Shown: positions 24,161 through 33,604 of the stretch, piece after piece
Layout: every line of letters starts with the position of its first letter
Numbering within the stretch: position 1 is the first letter of the stretch
DNA from: Marisa cornuarietis
Lineage: Eukaryota > Mollusca > Gastropoda > Architaenioglossa > Ampullariidae
Reading direction: 5' to 3'
DNA: 64,000 nucleotides
Assembly: GCA_004794655.1 (NCBI GenBank)
Contig: SMMW01000093.1
Span: 62,001 to 126,000, forward strand
Notes under the pieces: generated by a model
The model's database searches: none
Seen by the model: only the letters and a program-made list of their open reading frames with translations
What the model was told of the DNA's origin: nothing
Position numbers and translations under genes: made by a program

Positions 24161-24316
24161 TCATGAGCTGCTGTTCTTGACTCTGACATCCACTCTGGAA
24201 ACAAGGTCTCCTCCCAGAACTTTGATATCATCTGCTATGGCTTCAAGGTTGAGTGTCAATCCAATGTCTGAAGACTTGTCGGAGATCACAGGCTGTCTGG
24301 CAGTCATATTAGGCAC
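24161..24316 (-). CDS. NOL6: NOL6 last coding exon
   Basis: NOL6 (Nrap, yeast Utp22 relative) is a nucleolar protein of the small-subunit processome, needed for 18S rRNA maturation. This exon opens after TTTTCTCTAG and encodes 51 residues plus TGA. It includes VPNMTARQPV and LNLEAIADDIKVLGGDLV, which match the C-terminal end of animal NOL6 proteins, where a VPN..AI..D...LG..LV pattern closes the chain. It is in phase 0 with the exon at 24539-24640. Confidence 0.75.
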   Translation of the reverse strand: MPNMTARQPVISDKSSDIGLTLNLEAIADDIKVLGGDLVSRVDVRVKNSSS

Positions 24317-24538
24317 CTAGAGAAAAGCAGCCACAGAAAACTGACATCATAAGGAAGAACACGCTGCATTTTTCTGAACCCAAATTCATGATCATCTAAG
24401 GCATCAGAAAGGAATGTTTCTGTCAACAAGGGCATTAACCCTGGCACAAAGTATTACACACTCGTCTTCACTGAATTTCTAATTAAAGATGATTTTATTT
24501 GTTTTTCCAACCAGACTGAATAGGCTGCTCCCCAGTAC

Positions 24539-24640
24539 CTTGAATTCCTTCTCCTCCATTACTCCTGGTTTCCAGAGAATACCAATGGCATCTCCCCCAA
24601 ACTGATCATGAAAGATAAGTCCCATCTCTCCATATGCAGA
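24539..24640 (-). CDS. NOL6: NOL6 penultimate coding exon
   Basis: A 34-codon exon between TTTTTTCAG and GTACTG. It encodes GEMGLIFHDQFGGDAIGILW followed by KP, the most conserved segment of the C-terminal Nrap domain (D..GG..IG.LWKP). Acceptor, donor and phase all agree. The exon upstream of it, expected to carry about 130 residues of the central-to-C-terminal part, was not found between here and 30650. Confidence 0.8.
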
Positions 24641-25544
24641 CTGAAAAAATACCACCAAACACAGTTGGATTACTGGGGATGAAGGCTGTAGAGGCTGGAA
24701 AAGAGGCAAATTCACTGGTATTGGACCAACTTGGACATGTTCCCTTATGTTTTCAAGATGAGCATTTTAACCTTTTTTTAAACAGTCCTGTTTCAATCAT
24801 CACTTTATCTGACTGACCTTTCTTATTTAATGCTGATTTTTTTTGGGTTTGTTTTTGGTAATTTGAATTTGCAGATAATTCCCAACCCTGACGATTCTAG
24901 ACCTAGCGCTTCATTCAGCTCATTAAAGGACAACACAAGCGCTAAGCGAAAATCGCTGGAAATAAAGCACAAAATATCACAAAAACATATTCCGCTGGTA
25001 TTTTATGACAAAGAGGCATGAAAGGTTTTATATTATTTTCCTCGAAAGCACACCTGGATTTGTTGAGAAAACAGGAAGTGACGAAACGAAAGTATTTCTA
25101 AAAATAGCGCCGTCTACACTAGCATAAGTCGAAGAGAGAGAAGATGCAATCCTCGGTAAAAGAAAACTGACCAGGACACATTGTGCTGTTGCTGAATGTT
25201 CTCTTCAACACTCAGAGGGAGTTAGTTTGTACTCATGAAGGAAATCCTACAGATAATGACAGCAAACACCAGTGGATTCAATTTTGTTCAGAGATGTGTA
25301 CATAATATATGTGCGTGTACATATGTGTATATATGTGTATATATACAGGCCTCTATTCTGTTCAAACGTGCCGTGCGAACTTGGTCCCCACACCGTACTC
25401 ATGAATTTGCTCCAAACATTTCACAATGGATTGTTATCCAGTGACTTATGCAGTACAAGCAAGTCTTGGACTTTCAGTAAACTGAAGAAATCTTATTCCT
25501 ACAGCAGTGCTTACTATACAACAGCACGAGATGTTAAAACCAAC
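24641..25544. other. NOL6 intron, no gene seen
   Basis: Intron sequence with a short (TA/CA)n-like tract near 25310-25345 (another lies at 24048-24075, in the 3' flank). No exon recognised. Confidence 0.4.
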
Positions 25545-25630
25545 TCAGTCAGTCAGTCAGTCGTCCCTTGCCTGGCACCTGGCGTTGGGGGGAGCACATG
25601 GATAGACGCGGCAGCTGATAGGGAGCACGT
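25545..25630 (-). mobile_element. 3' tail scrap of an RTE-like LINE
   Basis: (CAGT)n followed by CCCTTGCCTGGCACCTGGCG and GAGCACATGGA. This is the same 3' end as the LINE fragment at 62935-63746. Only the last ~70 bases and the tetranucleotide tail are left. Confidence 0.7.
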
Positions 25631-25642
25631 GTTAAGAAGCAC

Positions 25643-26826
25643 ATGGACGAAATAGATGCTGAAGGACTTGTGAGCGAGTCGACTGAACTCTTGCAATTTG
25701 AGTCTGTAACAGTAAGCGATGCGGATCGAGTTTTAGAATATCAGAAAAATTGCGAAACCGATGTAAAAGGTTCTGCAGATCCATCAGGTTGTAGCATTGT
25801 TACGCCATCATTAGCTTCACAGAATGAGGAGCAAAAATGCAAGAATCGTGAAACTGAATGGAATTCTTTTCTCGATGAAATTGATCATTTCAGTAACGAA
25901 GATGAATCTGACTCAGACAGCGGCCCAGAAAATGAGAACGATTTGTGTCAGGATTTAGCATTATGGGCAAGCGAGTACAATATCACTTTAACTGCTTTGT
26001 CGGGTTTACTGTCTATTTTACGTCATTTCCACCCTTATCTCCCCAAGGATCCCAGGACACTGTTGAAAACCCCTCGCAAATTAAACATTCGATCAGTATG
26101 TTCTGGCTATTATTATCATATCGGAATACAAAAATCTCTTTCCAAATCACAGCAGTTAATGAACTATTTAACATCAGATCATGGATGTGATATTCTTTCC
26201 ATTTTCCTGCAAGTAAATATTTATGGTCTACCACTTTTTCACTCATCATGTAAGCAGTTTTGGCCTATTCTTGGAAGAGTTTGTAGTCCTGTAGGAACAG
26301 ATCCTTTTGTTATTGGTTTGTACTGTGGGGAGAAAAAAACCAGAAGATGTTAAAATGTTTTTACAAGATTTTGTAAACGATATAACAGAACTACAGCAGG
26401 GACCAACACTGCTGGAAGGTAGCTCTCAACTTGTACAAATTAAATTGTCATGTTTTATATGTGATTCGCCTGCTCGTACTTTTGTAAAGCAAATTAAGGC
26501 TCATTTTGATTATTATGGCTGTCAGAAGTGTGTACAGAAAGGAATTTGGGATGGGAAGGTTGTTTACCCTCAACTGCCCCCTAAGAATGGATGTTCAGTT
26601 TGATGAATTGACAGGTAGAGGTTTGGATAATCAAATAACTGGAGAATCTCCTCTTAGAACTCTTTCTGTGGGAATGGTTTCACAGTTTCCTTTAGATTAC
26701 ATGCATTTAGTTTGTCTAGGTGTTATGAGAAGGCTGTTATGGTTCTGGACAAAAAGTCCTGTCAGTGCAGGCATTAGGCTTCCTTCACATGCATATGAGA
26801 AATGGTATTGTGCAAATTTGTGTTAA
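25643..26826 (+). pseudogene. CACTA-like (tnp2-type) transposase, frameshifted
   Basis: Three overlapping frames give one protein: 25643-26353, 26307-26603 and 26506-26826. An acidic N-terminus (DEDESDSDSG-like run) is followed by WASEYNITLTALSGLL and LPKDPRTLLKTP. Then come YGLPLFHSSCKQFWPILG, CFICDSPARTFVKQIKAHF with a GCQKC metal-type pair, and FPLDYMHLVCLGVMRRLLW. The series GLPLF..S...FWPIL, then CD.PAR, then GC..C, then DYMH..CLGV resembles tnp2/CACTA transposases. Frames shift at an A-run (about 26332) and a C-run (about 26576). It lies in a NOL6 intron, opposite strand. Family call moderate. Confidence 0.6.
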
Positions 26827-27000
26827 AAAGACTTGTAGTTTTTTATACAAAAATGTTTATTACAGTAATAATTTTCACTCTGTTACTCAAAAAACAGTTT
26901 TAAAGTGTTATTTGTTTGTTATTTTGTTATTCTATAATAAAAACCCTTAAAGATGTTCAAAATATTTGTTTTAATTTTTGGAGTATTTTCCTTACCTTAG

Positions 27001-27119
27001 GATGACATCAAAAGGATTCTGTGCCAAAAGGATGGAGGGAGGGGACAGGAGGGGGAGCTCCCACATGGATACAGTTGGACTGGGAGCTAAAAATAGACCC
27101 AGGAAAAGGAAAGCGCTTG
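27001..27119 (+). CDS. Possible exon downstream of the transposase
   Basis: Open between acceptor TTCCTTACCTTAG and donor GTATGT. It contains an ATG at 27002 and ends in a basic run, RPRKRKAL, which could be a nuclear signal. It may belong with the transposase-derived gene. Not recognised. Confidence 0.3.
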
Positions 27120-27404
27120 GTATGTACTTTTGATTTTGTTTTGTTGGAGAAATCTGAGAACCTTTTTCATGATCTTCCAGGTGTTACCATCTAATTTTAT
27201 TGTATAAACATATATTTAAAAAGATGGCTCTGGCATACCACAAGAAAGTAATAAAAGCATTGTTCAATGTAGGTTGGCTATAACTATACCTCATCACTGC
27301 AGCTTTGTCAGAAACAAATTAAAAAGCATCCACATACCACCTTAATTGTTTCCATCCATGCTGTGTGATTATTTCTGTGTTTCAGGTGTGTCATTTAGGC
27401 AAAC

Positions 27405-27626
27405 ATGGAGGTGAAAAATTTAAAATTGGAAGTGAAGGTAATTCTTGATGTCCTTTTTTCTACAAAACTCACGAGAACCTACAATTACAATGGATTAAAA
27501 GGGAAGCATTGGCTGAAAAATCACACAAGTATCTTACAAGCTATTCAAGGTAAGGATCGGAATGTTTCTTACGATACATTTTTTCCTTTAGTAAAGAGAT
27601 TTAGGAAACTACCAGTTCAAAAATGA
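27405..27626 (+). CDS. 73-codon ORF, possible DUF4806-like C-terminal piece
   Basis: Preceded by a good acceptor (TTTCTGTGTTTCAG at about 27384). The text LTRTYNYNGLKGKHWLKNH resembles the YNW.G..GK core of DUF4806-type domains that occur in transposon-related animal proteins. The frame ends at TGA 27624. An alternative splice donor CAAG/GTAAGG lies inside at about 27551. Low certainty. Confidence 0.3.
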   Translation: MEVKNLKLEVKVILDVLFSTKLTRTYNYNGLKGKHWLKNHTSILQAIQGKDRNVSYDTFFPLVKRFRKLPVQK

Positions 27627-27914
27627 GTAACCAGCTTTACTGATACTTGCACTGTTATCATGCTGTGAAAAAAGAACAGATGATAAATTTTTGTAATGGC
27701 AAAAATATTTTTGAGCATGGTGTTATTTTTAAATAACAGGGATTTGTGAATTTATCTCATAAAATATCACAGATACTGGGATGTATTGTATCTTATGCCA
27801 TTTTACTATCCATTAATCTAAATGTCCCTTTATTTCACATTACATCCTGGCTTCTAGCTTTGGTGACATTCGCTATGCATAGAGAAAACTCCATTTCTTT
27901 TTTTCTGTTTTTAG

Positions 27915-28052
27915 AAGCTGCAAGAAGATATCACCCAGATGCAATTGTCTCTTTGGCTGGCTGGTGCCAGGGATTGGGAATATGGATGGAGGGAGAGTGA
28001 CCAGCACAGTCAGCTTCAGTGTAGCATGGAGGAGCATGTAGAGAATGAATAG
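27915..28052 (+). CDS. Possible last exon, 45 codons
   Basis: Starts after TTCTGTTTTTAG and stays open for 45 codons rich in Gln, Trp and Glu (QMQLSLWLAGARDWEYGW) to a TAG. It lies in line with the two preceding candidates on the same strand. A (TG)- and GAGA-rich non-coding sequence follows. Product unknown. Confidence 0.3.
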   Translation, partial: KLQEDITQMQLSLWLAGARDWEYGWRESDQHSQLQCSMEEHVENE

Positions 28053-28336
28053 ATGTGAGAGAGAGTGTAAATCTCTGTGTGGGTCTGTGAGAAAGAAGAT
28101 ACTGTTGATAAGGTAAATATTAGACCAAGAGGCCACTATATTTTTGGAGAAAAGAAAATGTGAAAATAAAATTGAAAATTGCCTCCCCCGTGCTTCCTGG
28201 CAAAGCCACAATCATGGCCAAAGTCCTAAATTCCTTTTGAAACATTTATCAAGACTTTAAAATGGGTTGTATAGTGTAACAGCCAGACTATTTTGTTTTG
28301 TATTATATATTGTAGACAGATCAATGTTGCACTGTG

Positions 28337-29240
28337 TCACAGGAGAAGTGCTTTGCTAATGGTATCAGATTTATTTGTATATTTCTAATGAAACATTGTT
28401 TATGTACAACCTAAATAAATTGTATTAACGAAATTTTTGATGTATGCATTTACAGGTAATGCTTAATTGCTTTTGCATAGTCTTAGCAACCTTTCTCGTT
28501 CATTATTTGCCCTCTTCTGGTAATGTGCTTGTTTCATGTAGGTTGCCGAGACAAAAAAGATGTGAGAATAGACAATTGGATAAAAAATTTTGATGGTCTT
28601 AGAAAATACATGGGCATGAACGGTGCAAGGTTTATTTAACTCCCTTATAGAAAGTTTAGTTAATGTGCAGTGTAGTATCCTGGTAGAAATAGCTTCTATT
28701 GTTTTGTATGATCCTGTCACAGGAGATGAAAATGCTTTTCTAATGGTATCATTTATTGTATATTTTCAGTGGTATTTATTAAAAGACCATTTTATATGAG
28801 ACATTGTGCATGCACAACCTAAAGTGAAGTGTATTAATAATGAAATTTCTGATGTATGCATTTAAAGGTAATGCTTTGCTTTTTATAATTGAGCCACCTT
28901 TTTCTTTCCTGTACATTGTTTTTCCTGGGGAATTTGCGTTTGTTGTATGTAGGTTGCTGCAACAAAAGAAAATTATGTAGGCATAGATGGTGCAATGGAT
29001 TATTTTTTTAAGGGGCTCAGCGTTAAAGATAGATGCTGTTGACATCCTGTCCTTTGTTAAATGATTGTTATTAGTTGACTCTGTTAAACCATATTAATTT
29101 CCTTTTAGAAAGTTTAGTAAATGTGTAGTTGCTTGATAGAAATAGCTTCTATTGATTTGTGTGATCTTGTAGGATATGCAGTAACATGTCACAGGAGATA
29201 AGAATGCTTTGATTGTGGTCTTTTAGTTTATTTGTATTTT
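28337..29240 (+). repeat. Degenerate tandem repeat, three copies, period about 385-465 bp
   Basis: GTCACAGGAGA..GCTTT..TAATGGT recurs at 28337, 28721 and 29188. The first two copies also share AACATTGT..ATGTACAACC / ACATTGTGCATGCACAACC, TGATGTATGCATTTA and a TGTAGGTTGC block. No coding frame. Confidence 0.65.
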
Positions 29241-29429
29241 CATTATTAATATTTTGAGTGGTTTTATAAATCTACTTTTAAAATGGCAACACTTGCAGTT
29301 TAATTTCTGTAGCATTGTCAGCTTTTCTGTTGCTACATGCTAAAATGTTCTTAAACCACTTTTTGCAAAAATTGGCACATTTTTCAGTTTGACAAAAATC
29401 AGAATATACCTAAACAACACCAAAAATAC

Positions 29430-29690
29430 CAATAATACAAGGGGTCATTCTCAGAATATATCTAAAAACATTGGTGGGACCTACCTGGGTAACATGCAGG
29501 AATTCATAGATAAGGTGGGATCTACCTGGGTAACATGCAGGAATTCATAGATTTCCCAAACAATACCAATAATACAAGGGGTCTTTCTCAGAATATATCT
29601 AAAAACATTGGTGGGACCTACCTGGGTAACATGCAGGAATTCATAGATAAGGTGGGACCTACCTAGGTAACATGCAGGAATTCATAGATA
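29430..29690 (+). repeat. Nested tandem repeat
   Basis: A unit of about 41 bp (GGTGGGACCTACCTGGGTAA + CATGCAGGAATTCATAGATA) occurs four times. Two of these pairs are themselves duplicated, together with CTCAGAATATATCTAAAAAC, at a distance of about 140 bp. Confidence 0.8.
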
Positions 29691-29962
29691 TACATGGGTG
29701 ACATATGGGTCCTTCACTATATTCAGAGGTAAAAACGACATTGGCCCCTTCTACAGCCCTTTTTCATTTTCTGCCCTGGTCCCATGCCTGAATCCGACAT
29801 GTGCCCCACCAAGTCCATGACATGGGTCCCATGTGTGCCCAATCTTCCTGTGCTGCTTGGGATCCTTCTTCTCTTAGCCTGATATTCTTTCCCGAATTCC
29901 ATTATCAAATTTAAATTACTTGATCAATGAGACTTACAATAATATCTTTATAAATTACTCAC

Positions 29963-30050
29963 GAGTGAAGGGTAGATCGTAGAATTGTGGTGTACCACCA
30001 AGCTGTTGCGAGAACAGAGGCATGAAAGATAGAAATTCAAAGATGGCGGC
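29963..30050 (-). promoter_or_regulatory. YY1-like promoter motif with a possible short first exon
   Basis: AAGATGGCGGC at 30040-30050 is the classic YY1 core found at many animal promoters. On the minus strand an ATG at 30021-30023 opens 20 codons (MPLFSQQLGGTPQFYDLPFT) to a GTGAGT donor at 29962. No second exon is identified, so this is only a suggestion. Confidence 0.25.
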
Positions 30051-30650
30051 GCCTGTGCTGCGACATCCGCTATAGTTTTCCATTGGTTGTTTTATAGCCG
30101 TGATCTTGAGGTCACCTCGACAACCATGCGATTGGCCGAAGGTACGTCGGTTTAACTGTAGGGAAACGGCATAGTGCCTCGCAAGCTGGCTCGCTCAGTC
30201 AATAGCTATGAGACAGCTCGGAAATCAGGCATCAAATAGACGTTATCTACGGCTATGCAGGAAACAGTTCATGGCCCCTTGTCAGTTCGGCCTCCCGTGC
30301 TGCTTGGGTTATTACTGATTGCATACTTTTTTCATCCCAGCGATAAAAAAGGAGTACACTATGGACAGAAAGGTTTTTACATGTGCTCTCTAAACAGTGT
30401 TTTCTCTATAGAGAAGTAGAGATAACTCCAATTCAGAGAGAAAGGTCTTTAATACTCAATAAACAGTCGGTGGGAGGTAACACAGTTTACCAACCTTATC
30501 AGCTAGCAGTGACTACGTAGTAATAAACTTCAGAACTGCATGCTAAGTTGAAGATCACACCAAAATTTCTCTCTGCAGAGAAAATAATGTTAAATAAAGC
30601 TATTCTCATCATCATCCCTAAAACAAGAGTGAGAGGCAAACATAGCTTAC

Positions 30651-30676
30651 AAAGGTACAGTGAAAGGCAGGGGGTG
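30651..30676 (-). CDS. NOL6: NOL6 exon, 3' piece cut off by the LTR element
   Basis: Read on the minus strand after the element, 26 bases finish the exon with HPLPFTVP and then a GTAAGC donor at 30650. With 33605-33731 they form one 153-bp exon whose reading matches NOL6, where a ..HP.PF.PP turn follows the KRW motif. Confidence 0.8.
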
Positions 30677-30680
30677 TGTA

Positions 30681-31138
30681 TGTAACAGGGTCGCCTACCA
30701 CACGGCACACAACAACACACTCAACGCGTGCCGTAGGTTGATGAAACCTTTTTATTCTAGCGACCGCGTGCTGGTCAGCTGAACATTACACAGTATTCGA
30801 GTATCCGTAACATTATCAAGGACTCTATCAGCCGGGCTGCTGGCTTGCGTCCTTCTCACGTGTTCTCTCTCTCGTCTCTCGTCTCTCCGTCAAGCTTCTC
30901 CCTTCCCTTTTATATCCCCCGGGAGGGCTAAAGTGGCAGGGGTGCCCGGCCGTATCGGACGGCAGCGCTGCTGTGTCCACCTGGGGAAGGTGGGGTTGAG
31001 GGGTGTCGCCCCGTTCTTCTCTCGTGGCTCCCCTCCGCCCTCCCGGACCCAAAACAAACCCGGTAGCCAATCACCGCTAACTGGCCGCCCTACTGGCCAA
31101 TCGGCCTTCAGCTGGCCTCTTGGCCAGCTTCTATCACA
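30681..31138 (-). repeat. 3' LTR of the gag-only element
   Basis: Nearly identical to 33145-33604. On the minus strand it has a TATA box (GATATAAAAGG, around 30912) and AATAAA (around 30752). Confidence 0.9.
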
Positions 31139-31160
31139 TACACCCCCCTGACCAAGAAAT
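31139..31160 (-). other. Polypurine tract and possible relic of a pol C-terminus
   Basis: GGTCAGGGGGGTGTA precedes the 3' LTR on the minus strand and would prime plus-strand DNA. The frame across it reads AEDDISWSGGCM and stops at a TGA inside the LTR, as many Gypsy pol genes do. This may be the last trace of a deleted pol. Confidence 0.5.
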
Positions 31161-31340
31161 GTCGTCCTCGGCATTTACCTTCCATATGCTAACAAAGAAA
31201 AATACAAAATCCAATACACCTCCTACCCTATCATATCTATACATATACAACTACAATGAACAATCCTTCAACCGAGAGTGCTCTTCAATACAGATACACA
31301 TCCTTTTCTGATAAAAAAACATTATCTACACATGTAAGTT

Positions 31341-33104
31341 TCATGCCCGTCTCACAGCAAGCCGCTGCGGTGTGCGCGGCTGGGGTCCTACAGTTACTGT
31401 CAATTCTGACACTACAGGCACGTTCACTTCTGCCCTCACAGGTACTGGCACTACAGGCACTGTCACATCTGACATCACAGGTACTGGCACTACAGGCACT
31501 GTCACTTTTGGCACTACCGGCACTGTCACATCTGTCACCACGGGTACTGGCACTTCTGGCACTACTTGGCACTGCCGTCGTTGTCGTTGTGCGGTCGGCG
31601 CGACGAAAACACCATCTGATCTCGTAGACGTCGTAGAGGGCAGTCGGCGATGAGGTGGTCGGTAGACTTGCCTCTGTGACACAGTTGGGGCAGCGGCCTG
31701 TGCGTGTACGTATTTGGCCGCGAGGCGGTTGGCGAACTCCCCGCCGTTGTTTTTAAACTCTGTCCTTGAAATTGGCCGGCGGTCGCTACCCCGGCATTCC
31801 ACGCCTCCGATACCACAGACGAACGTGGCTTTAACACCCTTGTCTGAAGGTCTGGATTCATATTCTACCAATTCACCTTTACCTAGGCTTCGAAAGCCTG
31901 TCTTGTGAATTATCGACTGGTGAACAAATACGTCCTGGCCGCCATTATCAGGTGTGATGAACCCCCATCCCTTTGTCACGTTAAACCACCTGCAGAAACC
32001 TCGGCTTCTGCTTTCCCCACCATCGCTGTCACTGGGGGGTCTTGATCGCTGGCCCCCGCGTCGCTTTGTCTGTCTTTGTAGATACCGCTGCTTGGGTAGG
32101 CAGTCGGCCTTGACATGCCCTACCCCTCCACAGTGCCAGCAGACAATGTCATTACACGCCAATTGGGGCGGGTGGGACTGCTTACTCCGCCACTGCGCCC
32201 CCTTCCGGCCCTGGGCTTGGTCAGCCTCTGGCTCCCTGCCTTTCATCGCCGCAATTTCTCCCTGTAATTGCCACAGCTGCGCCTTCAAGGTCGTTACTTC
32301 GTCTACTGGCTGTGCCGCCTTCGTCGTAACTGTCAGTTTTCTCGGCTGGTAGTCTGATGTTCGTTCAAACTGCCGCATGATCCGCCTTAGTCCGTCGAAA
32401 TCATTCACAGAATCGAATTTGTGGCCGCTCCTGTCCCGTAGCGGCTGCACAAGTCCATTCCAGAATCGGCACCGCAAAACTTCCGCTGCTTCGCCCCGCG
32501 GTATTTTCCCTCGATCCACTGCTTGAGCCCACAGGTCTTCAAGTCGACAGCTCCACGTAGCCACATTCTCTCCGTCCTGCTGTTTGGCTGAATAAAACTC
32601 AGCCAGCAGGTCATCGCTGCCTCTCACAGTGCCATACAAAGAGTCTAATTTGGAGACGATGCTGTCAGTCGTGGCGATAACACCAAGGCGCATGGCCACT
32701 CGAGCGGCCTCGCCCCGCAGCGATCGGCGTACCGCCTCCAGCACTGTACGTCGGTCATACGCTGCGTCCGCCTTTACACAGTCAACCTCAAATTTCCACA
32801 GTTCGTACGAAGCTTCACTGTCCTTTGGCTGCTGTGCGCCACTGAACACTGAAATTCTTGGCATTCTTGCCGGGACAATAAGGTTCGGCACAGGCACTCC
32901 AGTTCTGTGTTCCGTCTTGTCCCGCGCAGCTTCAGTCTTTTCCCGCGCAGCAAATTCCTCTGGATGTGCGGCTACATAGCCGCTCAACCATTGCTGTGAA
33001 TCTTCTGTGTCGTCTGCTTTCAGTTGTCTGAAGGCCTCCAGCAGTCGACGTTCTTTGTCCGAGACTGGTTCCATCCTTTGTTCTGTGTTGCTGCAGTCAA
33101 TCAC
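31341..33104 (-). CDS. Gag-like protein with CCHC knuckle and LIN28-like cold-shock domain
   Basis: 587 residues, intact. Residues about 85-250 form a Gypsy/PNMA-type Gag core (RISVFSGAQQPKDSEASYEL, KFEV.., VLEAVRRSLRGEAARVAMRL). Residues 267-290 are a likely coiled coil. Residues 322-335 are a CCHC zinc knuckle (CWHCGGVGHVKADC). Residues 369-434 form a cold-shock domain with the RNA-binding strands KGWGFI and DVFVHQ and a GFRSLGKGE loop strongly like LIN28. The tail (about 514-575) is a Val-Pro repeat. It should assemble particles and bind RNA. In LIN28 the order is cold-shock then knuckles; here it is reversed. The start could also be the ATG eleven codons later. No pol follows. Confidence 0.85.
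   Translation of the reverse strand: MIDCSNTEQRMEPVSDKERRLLEAFRQLKADDTEDSQQWLSGYVAAHPEEFAAREKTEAARDKTEHRTGVPVPNLIVPARMPRISVFSGAQQPKDSEASYELWKFEVDCVKADAAYDRRTVLEAVRRSLRGEAARVAMRLGVIATTDSIVSKLDSLYGTVRGSDDLLAEFYSAKQQDGENVATWSCRLEDLWAQAVDRGKIPRGEAAEVLRCRFWNGLVQPLRDRSGHKFDSVNDFDGLRRIMRQFERTSDYQPRKLTVTTKAAQPVDEVTTLKAQLWQLQGEIAAMKGREPEADQAQGRKGAQWRSKQSHPPQLACNDIVCWHCGGVGHVKADCLPKQRYLQRQTKRRGGQRSRPPSDSDGGESRSRGFCRWFNVTKGWGFITPDNGGQDVFVHQSIIHKTGFRSLGKGELVEYESRPSDKGVKATFVCGIGGVECRGSDRRPISRTEFKNNGGEFANRLAAKYVHAQAAAPTVSQRQVYRPPHRRLPSTTSTRSDGVFVAPTAQRQRRQCQVVPEVPVPVVTDVTVPVVPKVTVPVVPVPVMSDVTVPVVPVPVRAEVNVPVVSELTVTVGPQPRTPQRLAVRRA
31803..32000 (-). other. Cold-shock domain within Gag
   Basis: Encodes Gag residues 369-434. 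Aromatic RNA-contact residues are present in CRWFNV, GWGFI and DVFVHQ. The C-terminal GVKATFVCGIGG matches the end of LIN28-type domains. Confidence 0.8.
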
Positions 33105-33121
33105 GCGATCACCTTATGGTA

Positions 33122-33140
33122 GGCCCCACATTGGGCGCCA
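33122..33140 (-). other. Primer-binding site of the LTR element
   Basis: TGGCGCCCAATGTGGGGCC, starting with TGG (complement of a tRNA CCA end), four bases inside the 5' LTR. I do not assign the tRNA. Confidence 0.7.
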
Positions 33141-33144
33141 TAAA

Positions 33145-33604
33145 TGTAACAGGGTCGCCTACCACACGGCACACAACAACACACTCAACGCGTGCCGTAG
33201 GTTGATGAAACCTTTTTATTCTAGCGACCGCGTGCTGGTCAGCTGAACATTACACAGTATTCGAGTATCCGTAACATTATCAAGGACTCTATCAGCCGGG
33301 CTGCTGGCTTGCGTCCTTCTCACGTGTTCTCTCTCTCGTCTCTCGTCTCTCTCCGTCAAGCTTCTCCCTTCCCTTTTATATCCCCCGGGAGGGCTAAAGT
33401 GGCAGGGGTGCCCGGCCGTATCGGACGGCAGCGCTGCTGTGTCCACCTGGGGAAGGTGGGGTTGAGGGGTGTCGCCCCGTTCTTCTCTCGTGGCTCCCCT
33501 CCGCCCTCCCAGACCCAAAACAAACCCGGTAGCCAATCACCGCTAACTGGCCGCCCTACTGGCCAATCGGCCTTCAGCTGGCCTCTTGGCCAGCTTCTAT
33601 CACA
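33145..33604 (-). repeat. 5' LTR of the gag-only element
   Basis: 460 bp. On the minus strand it has TATA (GATATAAAAGG, around 33376) and AATAAA (around 33216), spaced as U3-R. Confidence 0.9.

Larger units (their letters stand above)
30681..33604 (-). mobile_element. Gag-only LTR retrotransposon, complete and young
   Basis: 2924 bp, read on the minus strand. LTRs are 30681-31138 (458 bp) and 33145-33604 (460 bp). They differ by one substitution (CCCGGACCC versus CCCAGACCC) and one CT dinucleotide. Ends are TGTGATAG and CTGTTACA. TGTA is duplicated at 30677-30680 and 33605-33608. A primer-binding site (TGGCGCCCAATGTGGGG) lies 4 nt inside the 5' LTR, and a G-rich polypurine tract touches the 3' LTR. 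There is one ORF and no protease, RT, RNase H or integrase. The element therefore needs a helper for copying. It lies inside a NOL6 exon. Confidence 0.9.
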
